Assembly: GCF_013373865.1 (NCBI RefSeq)
Contig: NC_050476.1
Coordinates: forward strand, 7,476,501 to 7,540,500
Source: Monomorium pharaonis
Taxonomy: Eukaryota; Arthropoda; Insecta; Hymenoptera; Formicidae
Length of the DNA: 64,000 nt
Reading direction: 5' to 3'
A model generated the notes under the pieces. That model saw nothing but the letters and a program-made list of their open reading frames with translations. It was not told where the DNA came from and made no database searches. Position 1 is the stretch's first letter. Each line of letters begins with the position of its first letter. Of this stretch, positions 20,897 to 34,354 are shown in pieces. The translations under genes were made by a program, and so were the position numbers.

Positions 20897-23800
20897 ATGG
20901 CGTATGGCTTACCCTATGGCATGGCATCGCGAAACTTCGCATTGTGCACTCTTATTGTCGCCTTCCTCCACACCAGTCTCGGTAAGAGTCAAATATATCG
21001 CTTCGATAAGGTAAGTATTTCCGTGACGCGCAGATCCTTGCGAGAAACGGGGAAGGGGGGGAGGGGGAGGGTGGAAAGAGAACATTGTTCAGGAGAGTTG
21101 CGAGGAGAAGCAAAAGTTACAAGTTTTTAATCCGCTCGAAATGACAGAATTTCCCTCCCCTTTCCCTTGTACAGGGATCGCCGCGACTGATATCGTGCCC
21201 GTTAGGCGCCGCCTTTCTTTGTTCCAGTTACGGTAAGAATCGAATAGAATCCTTCTCCGAAGACATCGGTAGCCTTTCGCGTTTCCGCGGGAGCTTAAAA
21301 AAAGAATCCTCGCTTAAAAAGAAGCAGGAATTGCAAAGTGGCACAGGTCGACTTCTCCCCCCCCCGTCTCGGAAAACGAAATGCACTCGCGTTCTGTATC
21401 GGTTCGTCTTATTTATTTATTACCCCTATTCGTTTATCGAAGGACTGTAAATTTCAAAAGTATTTTACAAAAATAATATTTAATTCTGCACACAGAGAGA
21501 AAGATAATCTTTATAGATTTAATAAACAGTTTTGTTCGACTATTCTAAAGCGTATATTTCTTTGGTTTTAATAAATTTTAAACGGATTTCTTTAGATTGA
21601 ATAAAATTTATTAGAAACAAAGAAATATATGCCTTGGAATAGTCGAACAAAAAACGGTTTATTAAATTTAAAGAAATCTCTCTCTCTCTGTGCACTTATA
21701 GAAATTTATACTTAGTATCAAGAAAAAATTAGAATGAAAAATGTGAAGAAAATTTGATAGAGTTTATCAGTGCGATTTAATCTATCATTTTTTTTTATAA
21801 GACTCATTTGCAAAACATTGGATTTTTATAGATTTGGTCCGATTTCTCGTTACATTGCAGGTGCAAATCACTATGCATAGGTCGTCGAGCACTCGACTCG
21901 CATGTGCGGACCAAAAATATTACCTGATCTTCAGGGTAGCCTTTCCACGCGATAGATCATGATAGATGATGATTACTCTACAAGTCAGCGAACTTTCGCT
22001 CAGCCGTGTTTCCACCGTGATTAATAAACACTCCGTTTCTCGCGAAACTTTCTCCCCTTTTCTTCGTGCTCGCGTGATCGTTTCGAGCTTAGTTAAGCAA
22101 AAGGGATACAGGAAGAATGCGTCTTCTTTTTTTTTTTCGCGTCACTTATTAGATTCCATCCCGTTATTGCGAGAATGATCAGCGTACGATTCCCCTGTGT
22201 GAAACGTAATGTCACATCGAATTGGCATCCGCCACGCGAGAACGCGAGGGGTGAATATCGTGACGTGTGAAGATTACAAGGTTCGACGCGGTTAATCAAC
22301 ACCCTGTTATACGGCGCACTGATTGTCCCGTGTGTTGCATAATGAAATGCGTAGGAACAAGTCGTTTTGAAAGATTTATATGATGAATAAGATAGAAGAA
22401 AAGAGCGATTAAAGGATTATGAAACGTACAATCAGATATATATTCTCATGATAAATTAACAAGCAAAATTTTATTCATCGTATTAAGACGACGAAATGAC
22501 ATGTCGCGTTTACAAACCTGCTAAAAATGGAATTTTCTTAAAAATTAATATTTTTTTGTCTGGGTCACGTCCCTATGGCAGGGGCGGACCTATAATCGCG
22601 ACCGCGGTGCGCAAGAAAGAATTATGATTACATTATGCGACACAGTCGACCGTTCGCTCGTTAGATGCGCAAGTAACGCGGCGATCTAGATTAAATTTTG
22701 CCCGCGCGGCGCAAAAAGGTGATGGGCATTCTTGTTTTCGGGGTTTCCCGCTCCCGAAATTTCCGTGACGCGCCGTGTCCATACATCATATTCATAACGG
22801 CGGCGTATCGACGGGCAAGTTGGCCGCGCAGTCAGCTAATTAAGGATTAACTTCGCTGATCGCTTTAGTCGTAATCGCTGGCGCATAATCGCTAATTGCA
22901 TAATTCAGGACAAACGCCGCCCAAGTCCGAGGTCCTGCCCGAATTTCTGGCGCTCTTGGAAAATCACACGGTCACTCAAGGTCGCGACGTCTCCTTCACC
23001 TGCGTCGTTAATCATCTCCAGTCTTACAAGGTAAATGTACTGCTCGTGCCGCTCGCGCGCGCGTGTTGTAATTAGCTAGTCGATTAGGGCCACCGCTCGA
23101 AATAGTAAGTAGTATGGCCTAGATCGTATTTTCGCTTAATATAGCGGATGCAGCCTAGACGGATTGTATTGTCAAGTAATTGCGTTATAACCACGGAGAA
23201 CCATATTATTCCACTGTTTGATTATTAACCGAGCATTATTAGCATGTATCTCGGACAACGGTCATTCGAAACACTCAATTTCGAAGCGATGTGCTCCCAA
23301 ATGTTTTAAATAGCTTTAGAAGCTTTCTAAACGCTTTAAATGTTAATCCTGCCATAAAGAAGAAACAAAAGGGTAACATATTAATGATGAGAAATGTCGA
23401 GAGCAAAAGGAGACGAAAATACTTCAATATTTTATCATAGCCGTTAAACTGCTTCGTATTAATTAATCTTATTAATTATGTTTTTTATCTCTTAGTCAAG
23501 ATTTATGTTAAAATTTAACATTTAGAACTTAAGAAAGTTTTGAGTTATATTTTTTGAAATTTTATTTTTGCAAATCTACGCTGAGAATCTACACCGAGAA
23601 AGAGAACTTGTTAACTTGACTAAATTTTTCAACTTGATTAAATTTCTTTAATTCAACTGTTTATATATTTTAGTCTAATGTGTAAATAGTTAAATTAAAG
23701 TTCAAGTATTTTATTTAAGTTAAATGCATAAGTACTTGAACTGAGAAAGTTTAATCAAACTGAAAAATTTAGTCAAATTAACGATATTATTTTCTCAGTG

Positions 23801-26258
23801 TACATGTTATTTATCGAAAGTTCAATTTTACCGAGCACAATCGCATTGTGTTCTTAGCACCTGTATTACATTACGTTATGTAATAAGAAAGGGCACACAC
23901 ATAGGCATGTGCCTCCTGGCTCTTTAACTCTTGTAAAACTATCAGTTGTATACGATCCGTCGACTTTTTTGATCGTCGTTTCTTGAACTCCTAAGGGAGA
24001 AGCCGCGAGCGACGGTGTTTTCCTTAGATCTGCAAATCGAAACAATGCAAATCAAGCGAAACCATCGAGTATTCGTTCCTACTTCCAACGTCAGGGAGAT
24101 AAAACCGGCAGAAAGTATCGAGACAACGAAGAACACCATTTTCGTATCAACTATCGATTTCGATCGATTTTATCGCGCTACTTCCTCCGATATTCTTACA
24201 CTACAATGATTGCAGATATACTTACGGGAAAACCGGACATTAAGAGAGTTATATAAAATGAAAAATTTTATCATAAACGCACATTCTTTATCAAATCGAA
24301 CAAGTATACACGAATTAAACCGAATAAACGGAAATAAATGGAATTTTAATGACAAATTTAATAGAAAATTTGCAATCAATTTTTGTTTAACATTGCCATT
24401 TGTCACGAAACGAATGACAATGTTAAGAAAAAATCGATTTCAAATTTTCTATTAAATAGTCGTCCTTTTCGCTTTTTTGGCTTTTAAATATAATACCTCT
24501 GCAATTAAACCTTAGATTGAGATAAGTACAATTAAAATCGTCTATTTGCTTGTTTAAACTTTGATTACTCGCAGGAAGCCCTTTATTTTCAACCGCTAAT
24601 TACTCGAAAACATTCTTGAAATTTTTCTCGAAGGAAACCTCACCTTTAAACGGGCCGATTCTATATTTGCCGCGCATTCGTTCCGAAGTTCCCCGAGCAC
24701 ATTTGCAGAGAACGTTTATTTCGCTGTGTACGCTATCAATTTTTGTTAGCAATTTAGTCGTCGTGTCGCTTGTTTTTCGCAATCTTTGCTCCCGTGTCAA
24801 CATTGACGGCGATTTAACGCGGAAACCGTTCGTGTATCTACAGTCCCCGGACCTTTGTGTATGTACGTGCGCACGTGAGGGAAGCTTTCGGTCGTACGCG
24901 GCGCTAGAATCCAGGGAATCTCTTCTGGGACGGACCCTGGTCGCGAGTAATTCACTTTCAAGAAGAAATCCAAGTTTTGATTGCGTGCTCAGATCGCGAC
25001 AATCGTTTCTATCGCGTTTCTATCGCGCTTCTAACGCCGTTGGAGCGTGCTCGTGGAGATGCCTCGCCGCCTCGTCCTGTCGCCCGCGGCCGTGCCCGAA
25101 GGGCCCTTCTCTCCCACTTCTCGCCCTTTCGTCGGAAAGAGAAAGGAAACGACGGAAGAAAGGACATAAATCAGATCTGCTAATATAGCGTCGCTGAATA
25201 GCCCTGATTTTTGCCGCCGTGCTTTTCCGCCCTTTTTCTCCTTTTCCCCGGGCGATTCGTGCTGACTTTGCTACACCGTTTATATACGCACCTCATGTAC
25301 TTCAGCCAGACGGCGATTAGGCGGAAAAAAGTCTGTACAAAGAATTGCCGTACAATTTTGCAGCTAACAGCGCTCGAATTTGAATGCGTCGCTTAACATT
25401 ATTACACGAGCGAAGTCCCATTGTCTCCGGTAAATAATACTAGAAAGAAACTTAAACCGCTTTAAAAACCAACTACGCGAGGTTCCTTAAAAAAGTCACG
25501 ACTTTTTTTAGTTTATTCAATTTTGTCGAATTTGTCAATTGCGAAATTGCGAAGGGAAACAGCGTTTGGGGCTGCAAGGTGAAAAATCTTCACCGAGTCT
25601 TCATATACTGTGTCATCATCTTGTATACATTTTTTATGCATTTGCATTCATGTAATCTTCGTGCGACGCCAGAAACCTTCAAAAGCTCCAACTCCGTTCA
25701 ATGTCCGATCGGTTACTGTGATAACATTTACCCTCTTGTTTCACTTCCCATCTCGTTTAGATGTATCGTTGGCGTAAAAAGAAACCTCGCGTGCGCGCAT
25801 GCAACGTATCATTTTTTTTCCTTGCTCTTTTCTCTTTCTCCGTTTTGTTTAATCACGTGCAACTTTTTTTTACGCGACTTTTTTTATTTGCCATTTCTTT
25901 CTGCGCTACGCGCATACTTGGTTTTCTCCGCGTATAAAGAGGAGAGAGGCACGTTCGCGCGATAGAGAACGAAATCCGCTTTGCGTTACAAAAACGTTCT
26001 CGCCTCGAAGTCCCACTACCTGCCCATTGAGAGGTATTTAATTTGGCAGCTGCCTCGAACTCGTCGTCGCGTTGCATGTAATCGCGTCCCGTGCATCCGG
26101 TAACGTCTAATCTCAGAAATTTAACCCTTTACCGCAGTCCCGTGTAACGATCGGTGCAGCCGTATGCGGAGCCTCCAATCCTATATCTCGCCGCAGGAAA
26201 TTCAAGCCTTGTAATTAGACTCGCATAGTGTTACTATCGCATCGGTGATTTATATTAC

Positions 26259-26290
<32 letters not shown>

Positions 26291-29200
26291 ATCTTTTATA
26301 GAAAAAAAAACCACAAAATATCTCATAATATTTTATTTCGGAATCATCAGCCTTTTTCAAATTATATATCGATACGTGCAAATCTAGGAATGCGAAATCC
26401 CGAGGTACCGTTGAATACAACTTAGTAGCTGAATGTCACGTAATACCGCCGTAAATACAATACCCTGAGATGTAATGTCATGTAGACCATGTTCCGTGCG
26501 TCATACATATCAAGTGTCTATGGGGACACCTGGCCAATTGCTTCTAATCCGCGAAGGATCACACGGAGATGTAGATTCCGGCGAGCGGACCGGCCGCGAG
26601 AGAGATCTAGCTGTTTCCAACAGGTGTAGATATCTTATATTCCCTTGGGTATTTATGCACCCGTTAAATTCCATTGCCGATCGAAACGGCCTTTTGTTCG
26701 CGGTTTAAAAGCCCCTTTTATCCTGTTCAATGGCGACGCCGCCGTCTGAAATATGACAGATCGGGCCGCCGCGACCTGGGCCGGCGCGAGGGAAAGAGGG
26801 GAGGGGGGAGGGGGCTGCAAGCGCGAAATAGGGGATTGTAGCAGAGTAAACCTGAGCGGAATTTGAGAGTGCAACCCCGTGCCAGCGTTTCGGTATGAAT
26901 ACCGATAAGCGCCTTTCGCAAGCACCGCGACGCTTTTTAAGCATCACCTCGGCACCGTACTAATGAAGAATTCGCACCTTTCGCGCGAAGTGCCTCGATC
27001 TCCTCTTCCGTAAAATGCAATCGTCTCTCCTGCCTTATGAGAAAGAGTAAAAAGCTCTCCTTTCACACTCGCGTTATTCATCTTTACGACATTCTTTTGT
27101 TGTTGCCGCATAAGGTCTTACTATGGCCGAGGGAGTTACGTCTCGTCTGTTTAATGTACCTTTATTTATCTCTGAAGTTATTAGCTTATTTATTATTTTA
27201 TTATACGCCTGTGAAATGCAATCGTTGCTGTTTTTTTTAAAAAATAGTTTTCTCAATAGACTGGAAGATACATCTATTTCCGAGCACCGTGTGTCATGTA
27301 AAGTTACAAAAATAGCATTGTTTGAAGTTAGAATTATAATCGCTCATTTTTGTAATTTTTGTAATAATTATACATAGAAATCGTATTCGGAACGCTCACC
27401 GAGTTTATCAAAGATATTCGAGTTTTGTAAAAATTTCGTTTATCAGTTTTTTTATTTTTTACTTATCAATCACTCATTCATGTGCATATTTATGATATTT
27501 GCATAAATACTAAGATAAATATTATTTAATAATATTGCGAGCTAAATTAAATGTATATTTTTGAAGTATCACTGTCGCTGGCGATATACTAAAAACATTT
27601 CAATATTCGATACGAATTAATCATAAAGAAACATATATTGACATTTGTAAAGAAATATATACTGTCAAAGAATATTTGCGAAGCGTATTCGTTCCTGCGT
27701 GGCTCCGTCAACTGCGAAGTTCTAAATAAATTTAAAATTCACAAACAAAGAGAAATATATATATATATATTGATCTCGTCAAAGATTATAGTTAATACAC
27801 GGAGAAAATTTTCTTTTAAAATTTACCCTGAACATCGTGGTAATTGTGAGACAACGCAAACCTTGAAGAATTTTACCATACTTTTAACAAAATTTACTAA
27901 AATTTTATTAAGATTTGGCAAAGTTTTAGTAAATTTTATTAGAAGTATAGTAAAATTTACAAAATTTTGCCAAATTTTATTAAAATTTTATTAAACTTTG
28001 TTAAAAGTATAGTAAAATTTTTCAAGGCTTACGTTGTCTCACAATTACTAGGGTAATTTTTAAGAGAAAAATCTCTCCGTGTAGCATTAAACATAGATGT
28101 CAGCTTAATACTTAACACATCGGCTGCGCTTTAATTATTAGTCCTAACATTGTTTCTGTATTTAATGTGGTCTCCGTCACCCTATACGAGCGAAATGAGC
28201 ACCTTTGTCACGTCACGCGCAGGTCGCCTGGATAAAGTCGGATTCGCGTGCGATTTTGGCCATTCACACGCACATGGTGGCGCACAACCCACGCTTGTCC
28301 GTCACTCACAACGGCCATAACACATGGAAGCTGCACGTGACTAACGTTCAGCCGAACGACTCCGGCACGTACATGTGTCAAGTTAATACGGATCCTATGA
28401 GGAGCCAGGTCAGTAGAGCCGTTGAACATTTAGCGCCACGCAGCCATCGTCGTTCTCTCTCACGTTCCACGTTGCCGCCGAATAGGGGACGATATGTCGT
28501 CCCGACCCTCTGTATAACGTAATGCCGCGTGAATGCAACGTATACACACCGCGCATGGCGTCTCTATAAAACGGAGAACATTCAGCGCGGAACTGAAGAG
28601 AGCACTCGCGTGTCGCGACATAGAGATCTTCTTTTCCGCTAAGCTACATTTTTTAAATTAGGACGGATTTTTCAAATGTCTCTGATTCTCGCTCGTGCTC
28701 GCGAATGAAAGAGCAATTCAGACCCTACGGAGATATAACTTTTATTCTTGTTGGGATTACCTTATTTAAGATTAATTATTTTACATGCGGGATATCTGCA
28801 TGTAAAATATACTCCCCCATTCCTTCCAGCCTTTCTCTTTTTAAAAATGATTATATATATGTGGAAAAAAGAGATTAAAAACAATATTTAGTAGGTAACG
28901 AAAAATTTAAATCTGAAAATCTAATTGTACTTGAATATATCGAATAAATCGAGACCCTTTCTTTCCCGTTGATTTTCTATATTGAACTTCGACTCGACGT
29001 CGAGTGCAGATAGTTAAATTGTTCGAGGTCGAACACTTCTCCGAATAGTAACGAATGCGAATTTTACGAGCAGACCGGCCACATGAAGGTCGTGATACCG
29101 CCCGATATTATGGACCTAGACAACACCGCGGATATGCTGACCACCAAGGAAAACGGGGATCTGCTGTTGCGGTGTCGAGCTACCGGCAATCCGGAACCGG

Positions 29201-31546
29201 TGGTGATCTGGCGACGGGAAGATGGCCGGAACATCACCCTGAGGAACGAGAACACCGTCGAGCGAAGTATGATTCTAGTCCCTAGACGTTTGGGCGAATG
29301 CATGCAAAGGGATCAAATGAAACACCTAAAAAAAAGGAAACGAAAAAAAAATTTAAAAAAGGAGAAATTTATACGAACTAAAATGATTCGGAGAGAATCT
29401 AAAGAGGCAATGATTACAATATTATACATTTATAATACGTGAAATGCATAATTAGCGTTGACAGAAACATGCTATTAACATTTTCTTTATCCGAAAAGTA
29501 CTACAATGCACGGGGGATAAACAATAGAAATAATCCACGTTTCGATTTGATCAGCTGTTAATTAATAATCGCGCTGCCGCGTGAGAGCGAGACGATCACC
29601 TGTCGCAGTTTAAACGCTGAATTAAAATTCCATCACATCCCACCGAGGGGATGCTCATTAAGCGTGAAATCCGCTACCGTCGAAAATAGATGAAAATTCC
29701 CACCGCCGCGATATGACTAATGATTATAAAGCCGACTTTAAAGGGACGCGATTGGTCGCGGTTAAACGGAACCGCGGTGCGATTCACCTTTAATTGATCG
29801 GTATGCGCGCGTGTGAATTTTCGAGAGATGAAATATCCCTCCCCTCGCGAGAGCGGATCGCTTTTAAAAGAGCGAACGGGGGTGCACGGGGTCGGACCCC
29901 ACCCCCGTCGTCGTCGGGGTGTCCGCCGCGCCGCCGTGTCCCGCGGAAAAGCAGCCATCCGATTAGCCTTCCTGACTGTGAGTGATGGATGTTGACTTTA
30001 CATATATTTCCTCTTCGCCGTGGCCCCCGTCCCCTTCTCCTCTATCGACTCCGCGTACCCGATTGCAATATTCAGTGTGTACACTGCGCCGTGAAAGTGT
30101 TACGCCGCCGCGGTATCTCCATCCCGCCAGAGTTACTCCTAATTTTATATTGTCTCAAAAGCCTCTAATTACAGCCTCTTATTCGACGGCAAAGGCGATT
30201 TCGGCCTCGGATTCTAATGTATAACAAAAATGAGCATCTTTATATACACTGAAAAAAAGATCGACTTGGTTACAATAATCCAGGCTTGGTCCAAATTACC
30301 CAAAATCTTAGTGAAATAGTTTCAACTTTTTTAGTTAAACGTAAGGTAATTATAACAAAACTTATGATGAAATGTTTATAATTATTACCAAACGTTTTGT
30401 TATTATTACAACGTTTGTTTATAACAACCAAATATTTCAACAATATCATTACTAAATGCATTTAATAATAATATTGTTGAAATATTTGGTTGTTATAAAC
30501 AAATGTAACAATAACAAAACGTTTGGTAATAATTATAAACATTTCATTATAAGTACATTATTTTGTTATAATTATCTTACGTTTAGCTGAAACCATTTCA
30601 CTGAGGTTTTGGGTAATTTGGACCAAGGCTGGATTATTATAACCAAGTCTTTTTTTCAGTGTGGAACAATCTGTGGTAATGGAAAATATTCCGCAGGTGA
30701 CGTACACAATTTTTAAACACAGATCTCTTGCTTAAATTCGGGATGAAAAATCTCATTGGAAAAATGTAACACTAAAAAAAAAGATCTTGCAACTTCAACA
30801 AAAATTATATGTGTGTAAAATCTAGCTGAGATAGATACTGTAATATGTACTATATATATTGCATCTAATCAATCTAGCTGATAGAAGCAGAATTTCCAAA
30901 TTCTATACGTGACAGCCAAAATTCTAGCAGATACAAAAATTAACGACACATTTTGATTGTAAAGAAATCTGTCTATATTAGCAAAAATTTTTTGGGAGTA
31001 AAATATCAGAATAAAAAGGAACGATTAATTATTCATTACACATTTCATTTTGCGAGAGAGAAATCGTACGGATGTGCGTATTCTCTGCACAAAAGAAGTA
31101 ATATCTATTTGAGGAATAATCGATCGTACTAATAAGATTATTATGAAAACTGAGAGCGTCTGAAAGACATGTGGATTTCCGAATCTCTCATCCTTTATCA
31201 CGTCGGAAATGTTAAAGCAGCGCGTACGTTTGAGGGCGAACAACTTCACCTGCGGGGCATTCAGCGACAGGAGATGGGATCTTATCTCTGTATCGCGTCG
31301 AACGGAGTGCCGCCGTCGGTCAGCAAGAGATATTACGTCAACGTCCGCTGTAAGTGTGTACGCGAGCTGTTACGAGGTGGTAACCTCAGTTCGGCCAAGT
31401 TTATACTAATTGCATCTTTCTCGTTAAAGTCAAACCGCTGATTAAAGTCTCAAACCAGTTAGTAGCTGCGCCCGTCGACAGCGACGTCCTCCTCCAGTGC
31501 TACGTAGAGTCCTCGCCGAAGGCTCTCAACACGTGGTACAGAAATA

Positions 31547-31585
<39 letters not shown>

Positions 31586-32949
31586 CGCCTTCATTTCCGC
31601 ATGCGCCAACTTCTATTGTCGGATGCTTTATAATTATCTTTTCCTTCTCATTCGTACATCATTTGGAGCATTAATATTATATTTATTGATTAGAGCCGAC
31701 TTACGTATTTCATTGACATTCTCCTTGCGATTCGCGAGAAAACCCGATGAAAATGTATAAGGCATTCATTTTAACCGGGAATATCCACGTCGACTTTATT
31801 ACATTGGCGAAATGATTAAAAAACTATAAAAGTTTTGTTAGCAAATTCGACCATATTCAGCTGTTCTCTCTACGAGAACGGTCTCGTAAATTTTATTATT
31901 TATCCTGTTAATTGAATTAATAATTTTATGGAAAAGATAAAAATGTGAATTGTTTAAATTAATAGAAATATTCTTACAGCGTACTTCTCTTTTCCCCACT
32001 TCCCCAAAATGGTTCAGATGACGGAGATTTTATTTTTAAATATAGATCCCATATACGTATATATATATATTTTTTTTTGATGAAATTATTTCTGAAGATA
32101 TTTACTTCAGGAGTCAAAATACTCGAGGGCGAGAAGCACGACACATCGGAAGTAGCCATCAACGACTATGCATATCAGCTAAATCTTACTGTTAGACGCC
32201 TCGACAAATCTGATTTCGGCGCTTACACGTGCTCCGCCGAAAACGCTTTCGGCAAAACGGAAGGGTCCATAAGACTACAAGGTATAATACCATCCGTTTG
32301 TATTAGATGTCGTTAAAAGATTTATGAATTACATACCGTGAATTTACACTCGTATTAAATCTTGCCGATAGTAAATTATTGTTTATTATATTTTGTTGTC
32401 TTATAATTTTTATAGAACGCGAAAATACCATACGCGTATGTGCACGAAGAAGAGGATTGTATTCCGTAATTTATATGTTTTCCGTTTAAAGTATGTAAAA
32501 TCTTACATATACTGTCTGACCTATTAATTGTCAGATAATACGTTTAATTAATCGTCGTTCCGTTGCTCCGAAATCGAATTACAGAGCTGCAGATGGCCAA
32601 ACCAACGACAGTCTCCACGCGGAACACCGAGGTGATCGAGAAGCATACCTGGCGGAAGCAGGCGGAGAAGAAGGGGAAGAAACCCTCGTACGCGCTCGAC
32701 AAAGAGTCGGATGCGATCCCCAAGAACGTGGGTCACACTACGCCGACGTCCAAGCGGAATTCGTCCAGCTCATTACCGAATAACGCGAACAAGTCGAGGA
32801 GCTCCGTGTTTCCAGCGCCGGCACCGGCCCCGGCGCACTCGGCGCCGACGCAACTGGACGCCCAGAACGGCGTCAAATCATTACGCGAGTCGCGATTGTG
32901 TCACGTCGGCCTCGCCATGATCGTCCTGGTGATTTTAACACGCGATTGA
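20897..32949 (+). CDS. DIP/lachesin-like neuronal immunoglobulin-superfamily protein, 8 coding exons
   Basis: Exons: 20897-20981, 22909-23030, 28223-28408, 29074-29266, 31221-31349, 31430-31549, 32111-32281, 32585-32949. All introns are GT-AG, phases close, and the product is 456 residues. A signal peptide (about 1-28) precedes three Ig domains: Ig1 with Cys60, Trp72 and Cys121 (GTYMCQVNTDP); Ig2 with Cys165, Trp177 and Cys219 (GSYLCIASNGVPPSVSKR); Ig3 with Cys262, Trp274 and Cys319 (GAYTCSAENAFGKTEGSI). A low-complexity Ser/Pro/Ala stalk follows, then a short hydrophobic tail (GLAMIVLVIL), which suggests GPI anchoring. These phrases are typical of insect DIPs and lachesin, cell-surface proteins; DIPs pair with Dpr proteins in synaptic wiring. 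Which paralogue this is cannot be decided here. Introns, especially the 5.2-kb second, contain several MITEs. Confidence 0.93.
21491..21692. mobile_element. Short palindromic element in intron 1 of the immunoglobulin gene
   Basis: The left end CACAGAGAGAAAG and the right end CTCTCTCTCTCTGTG are inverted. Inner arms share TTTAATAAAC, TTTTGTTCGACTATTC and ATATTTCTTTG in inverted order. About 200 bp, non-coding. Confidence 0.65.
23592..23800. mobile_element. TA-flanked palindromic MITE in intron 2
   Basis: The ends are CACCGAGAAAG and TTTTCTCAGTG, each flanked by TA. The arms share AACTTGACTAAATTTTTC and its inverse. TA target sites with CAC(T/C/G)GAGAAA termini recur elsewhere in this window (27798, 49518, 51761) and fit Tc1/mariner-like MITEs. 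Confidence 0.65.
23803..27797. other. Intron 2 interior, no gene identified
   Basis: Host-like DNA with a GA microsatellite at about 26261-26289. It has GC-rich stretches at about 24840-25150 and 26560-26900. The open frames there (for example 24616-25188 and 26653-26947) have no recognisable domains and no codon pattern beyond base composition. I see no exon that would fit between the flanking Ig half-domain exons, which join directly in phase. Confidence 0.4.
27798..28081. mobile_element. TA-flanked palindromic MITE, copy 1 of the CACGGAGA family
   Basis: The ends are CACGGAGAAAATTTTC and CTCTCCGTG, both flanked by TA. Arms share AAAATTTACCCT and AATTGTGAGACAACG in inverted order, and the middle is a string of short AGTAAAATTTTA-like repeats. 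It ends about 140 bp before exon 3 of the immunoglobulin gene. A second copy is at 49518-49755. Confidence 0.8.
30247..30661. mobile_element. Near-perfect palindromic MITE, about 200-bp arms
   Basis: The termini are CACTGAAAAAAAG and CTTTTTTTCAGTG. The arms mirror each other through GACTTGGTTA, CCAAATTACCCAAAA, CAAACGTTTTGTTATT and AATATTTCAACAATAT to a centre near 30454. It lies in intron 4 of the immunoglobulin gene. Single-stranded, it would form a very long hairpin. Confidence 0.85.
30770..31012 (+). mobile_element. Interspersed repeat, copy 1 (pair with 58892-59140)
   Basis: About 240 bp sharing GATCTTGCAACTTCAACAAA, TCTAATCAATCTAGCTGATA and CCAAAATTCTAGCAGATAC, in the same order and orientation, with the segment at 58892-59140. 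No clear inverted ends or coding capacity; class unknown. Confidence 0.75.
31550..31581. repeat. GA microsatellite adjoining a splice donor
   Basis: A GA run begins immediately at the donor of exon 6 (G|GTGAGAGAG) of the immunoglobulin gene, so the repeat provides the downstream intronic bases of the splice site. Confidence 0.85.
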
Positions 32950-33660
32950 AACGAAGAGCAAAACTTTCTACGCGACGGCGAGGTCGTTTTTAGTTACAAT
33001 CAAGTCGGATCGTTCGTCGTGATCGTCGAAAGGCACACACACGCGCGCGCGGAGTGAGACTACGTGTAACCGATGTTAAAGTAATTTTTCTTGCCATATT
33101 TTTGTTTAGGTGTCAAAAGAATTGTGACGGGGATGCCGAGGACATTGCTACTTTACTGTATATAATGAGACATTTTTATGACAATAAATGTAGTTACGTC
33201 TGGAAAGTAAAAATGGAGAACACGAAAAAGTATCCGAGTGGTAGATGAACATTGTTAAAAACACGCGCTTGTAACTACCATCATTATACACAGTGCATTT
33301 CAAATGTATATTAATTTCTCAGAAGGTGACGCGTGTCATTATTTCTTCTGTTTGGATAAAAGAACACCATTTTACATATTTTCAAATAGTAGGCATTATT
33401 AAGCGTAAGAAGATTTAGAGGAGTCGTCTCGTTCGTGTAATCGTTGCACGGAATTAATAGATAAGCATATACATCGACAGAGCAAATAAAGTGGGGTCCA
33501 TACTGAGAAAAAAAAAACCAGCTAAATTTCAAATTCGTTGTTCTTTAGAAACCGATTGAATTAAATTCACTCGTCTCTAGGAACAGCCGTATTTAACTCT
33601 ACGAGAATTGTGACATGTATATATGTATGACAATAAATGTTGTTTCTACTATCATCCGCG
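32950..33660 (+). other. Probable 3' UTR of the immunoglobulin gene
   Basis: After the stop codon there are candidate polyadenylation signals: AATAAA near 33183 (GACAATAAATG), 33485 (GCAAATAAAG) and 33631 (GACAATAAATG). Which is used cannot be told from sequence. The short frame at 33054-33248 has no recognisable features. Confidence 0.4.
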
Positions 33661-34354
33661 AGCGCGATCCTCCTCCAGAATGTCCCAGCGCTTTTTTTAC
33701 CTCAACGGATTTCTTTTTATACATAATTTATAAGTGCTTCGGCTAAAAGAATTTTTTGAAAGACGTACGTCATGAGTTATCACCGATTTATTAATAAACA
33801 GTGATATGTTCTTCTTTAGACTGTCTATCTACATTTACATCGGAGTTCAGATATCAGGATTAGAATTTAATTTATAATTGTATGTGCGGAGTAATATAAA
33901 AAAGAACCAGAATGCACAAGTACATAAAATATGTATTAAAATACATTTGTGTGTACTCATATAAAATACACCCATAAAATTATAAATAAAATTCTACCCT
34001 CAGATCTGACGTGAGTTTGATCGTTCGACATGAAGTATTGTAAAATTAGCATTTTAAAATTAATGTAAATGAAATATTTTGTATAAAAATGCTTTCGTTT
34101 TGTAATACACATGTAATCATCCAATATCGACGTTTTGCAGAAACATCGTATTACGCGACGTTTCGAATAATCACAATGGCGATAAAAAATAATTGCGTCG
34201 AAATATTCAATTATTCACGCTGATTTGTGTTATCGTCGACAGGAAGAAGAAGCCACGAGGATGTGCGCCGCCCACGTCATACAATTTACCCACTGCTATC
34301 GCGAAGACTGTCAGTTGATTCCACGACTTTATCGTGAACGAATTCCGAACGACG
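33661..34354. other. Intergenic region with likely 5' UTR of the LRR gene
   Basis: AT-rich. A possible acceptor (ATCGTCGACAG) at about 34231-34241 precedes the LRR start codon by 110 bp, so an upstream 5' UTR exon is possible. Nothing else was recognised. Confidence 0.3.

Noticed and set aside
24616..25188. 190-codon frame in intron 2 of the immunoglobulin gene
   Set aside because: No recognisable features; the flanking exons join in phase without it, and the sequence is only moderately GC-rich host DNA.
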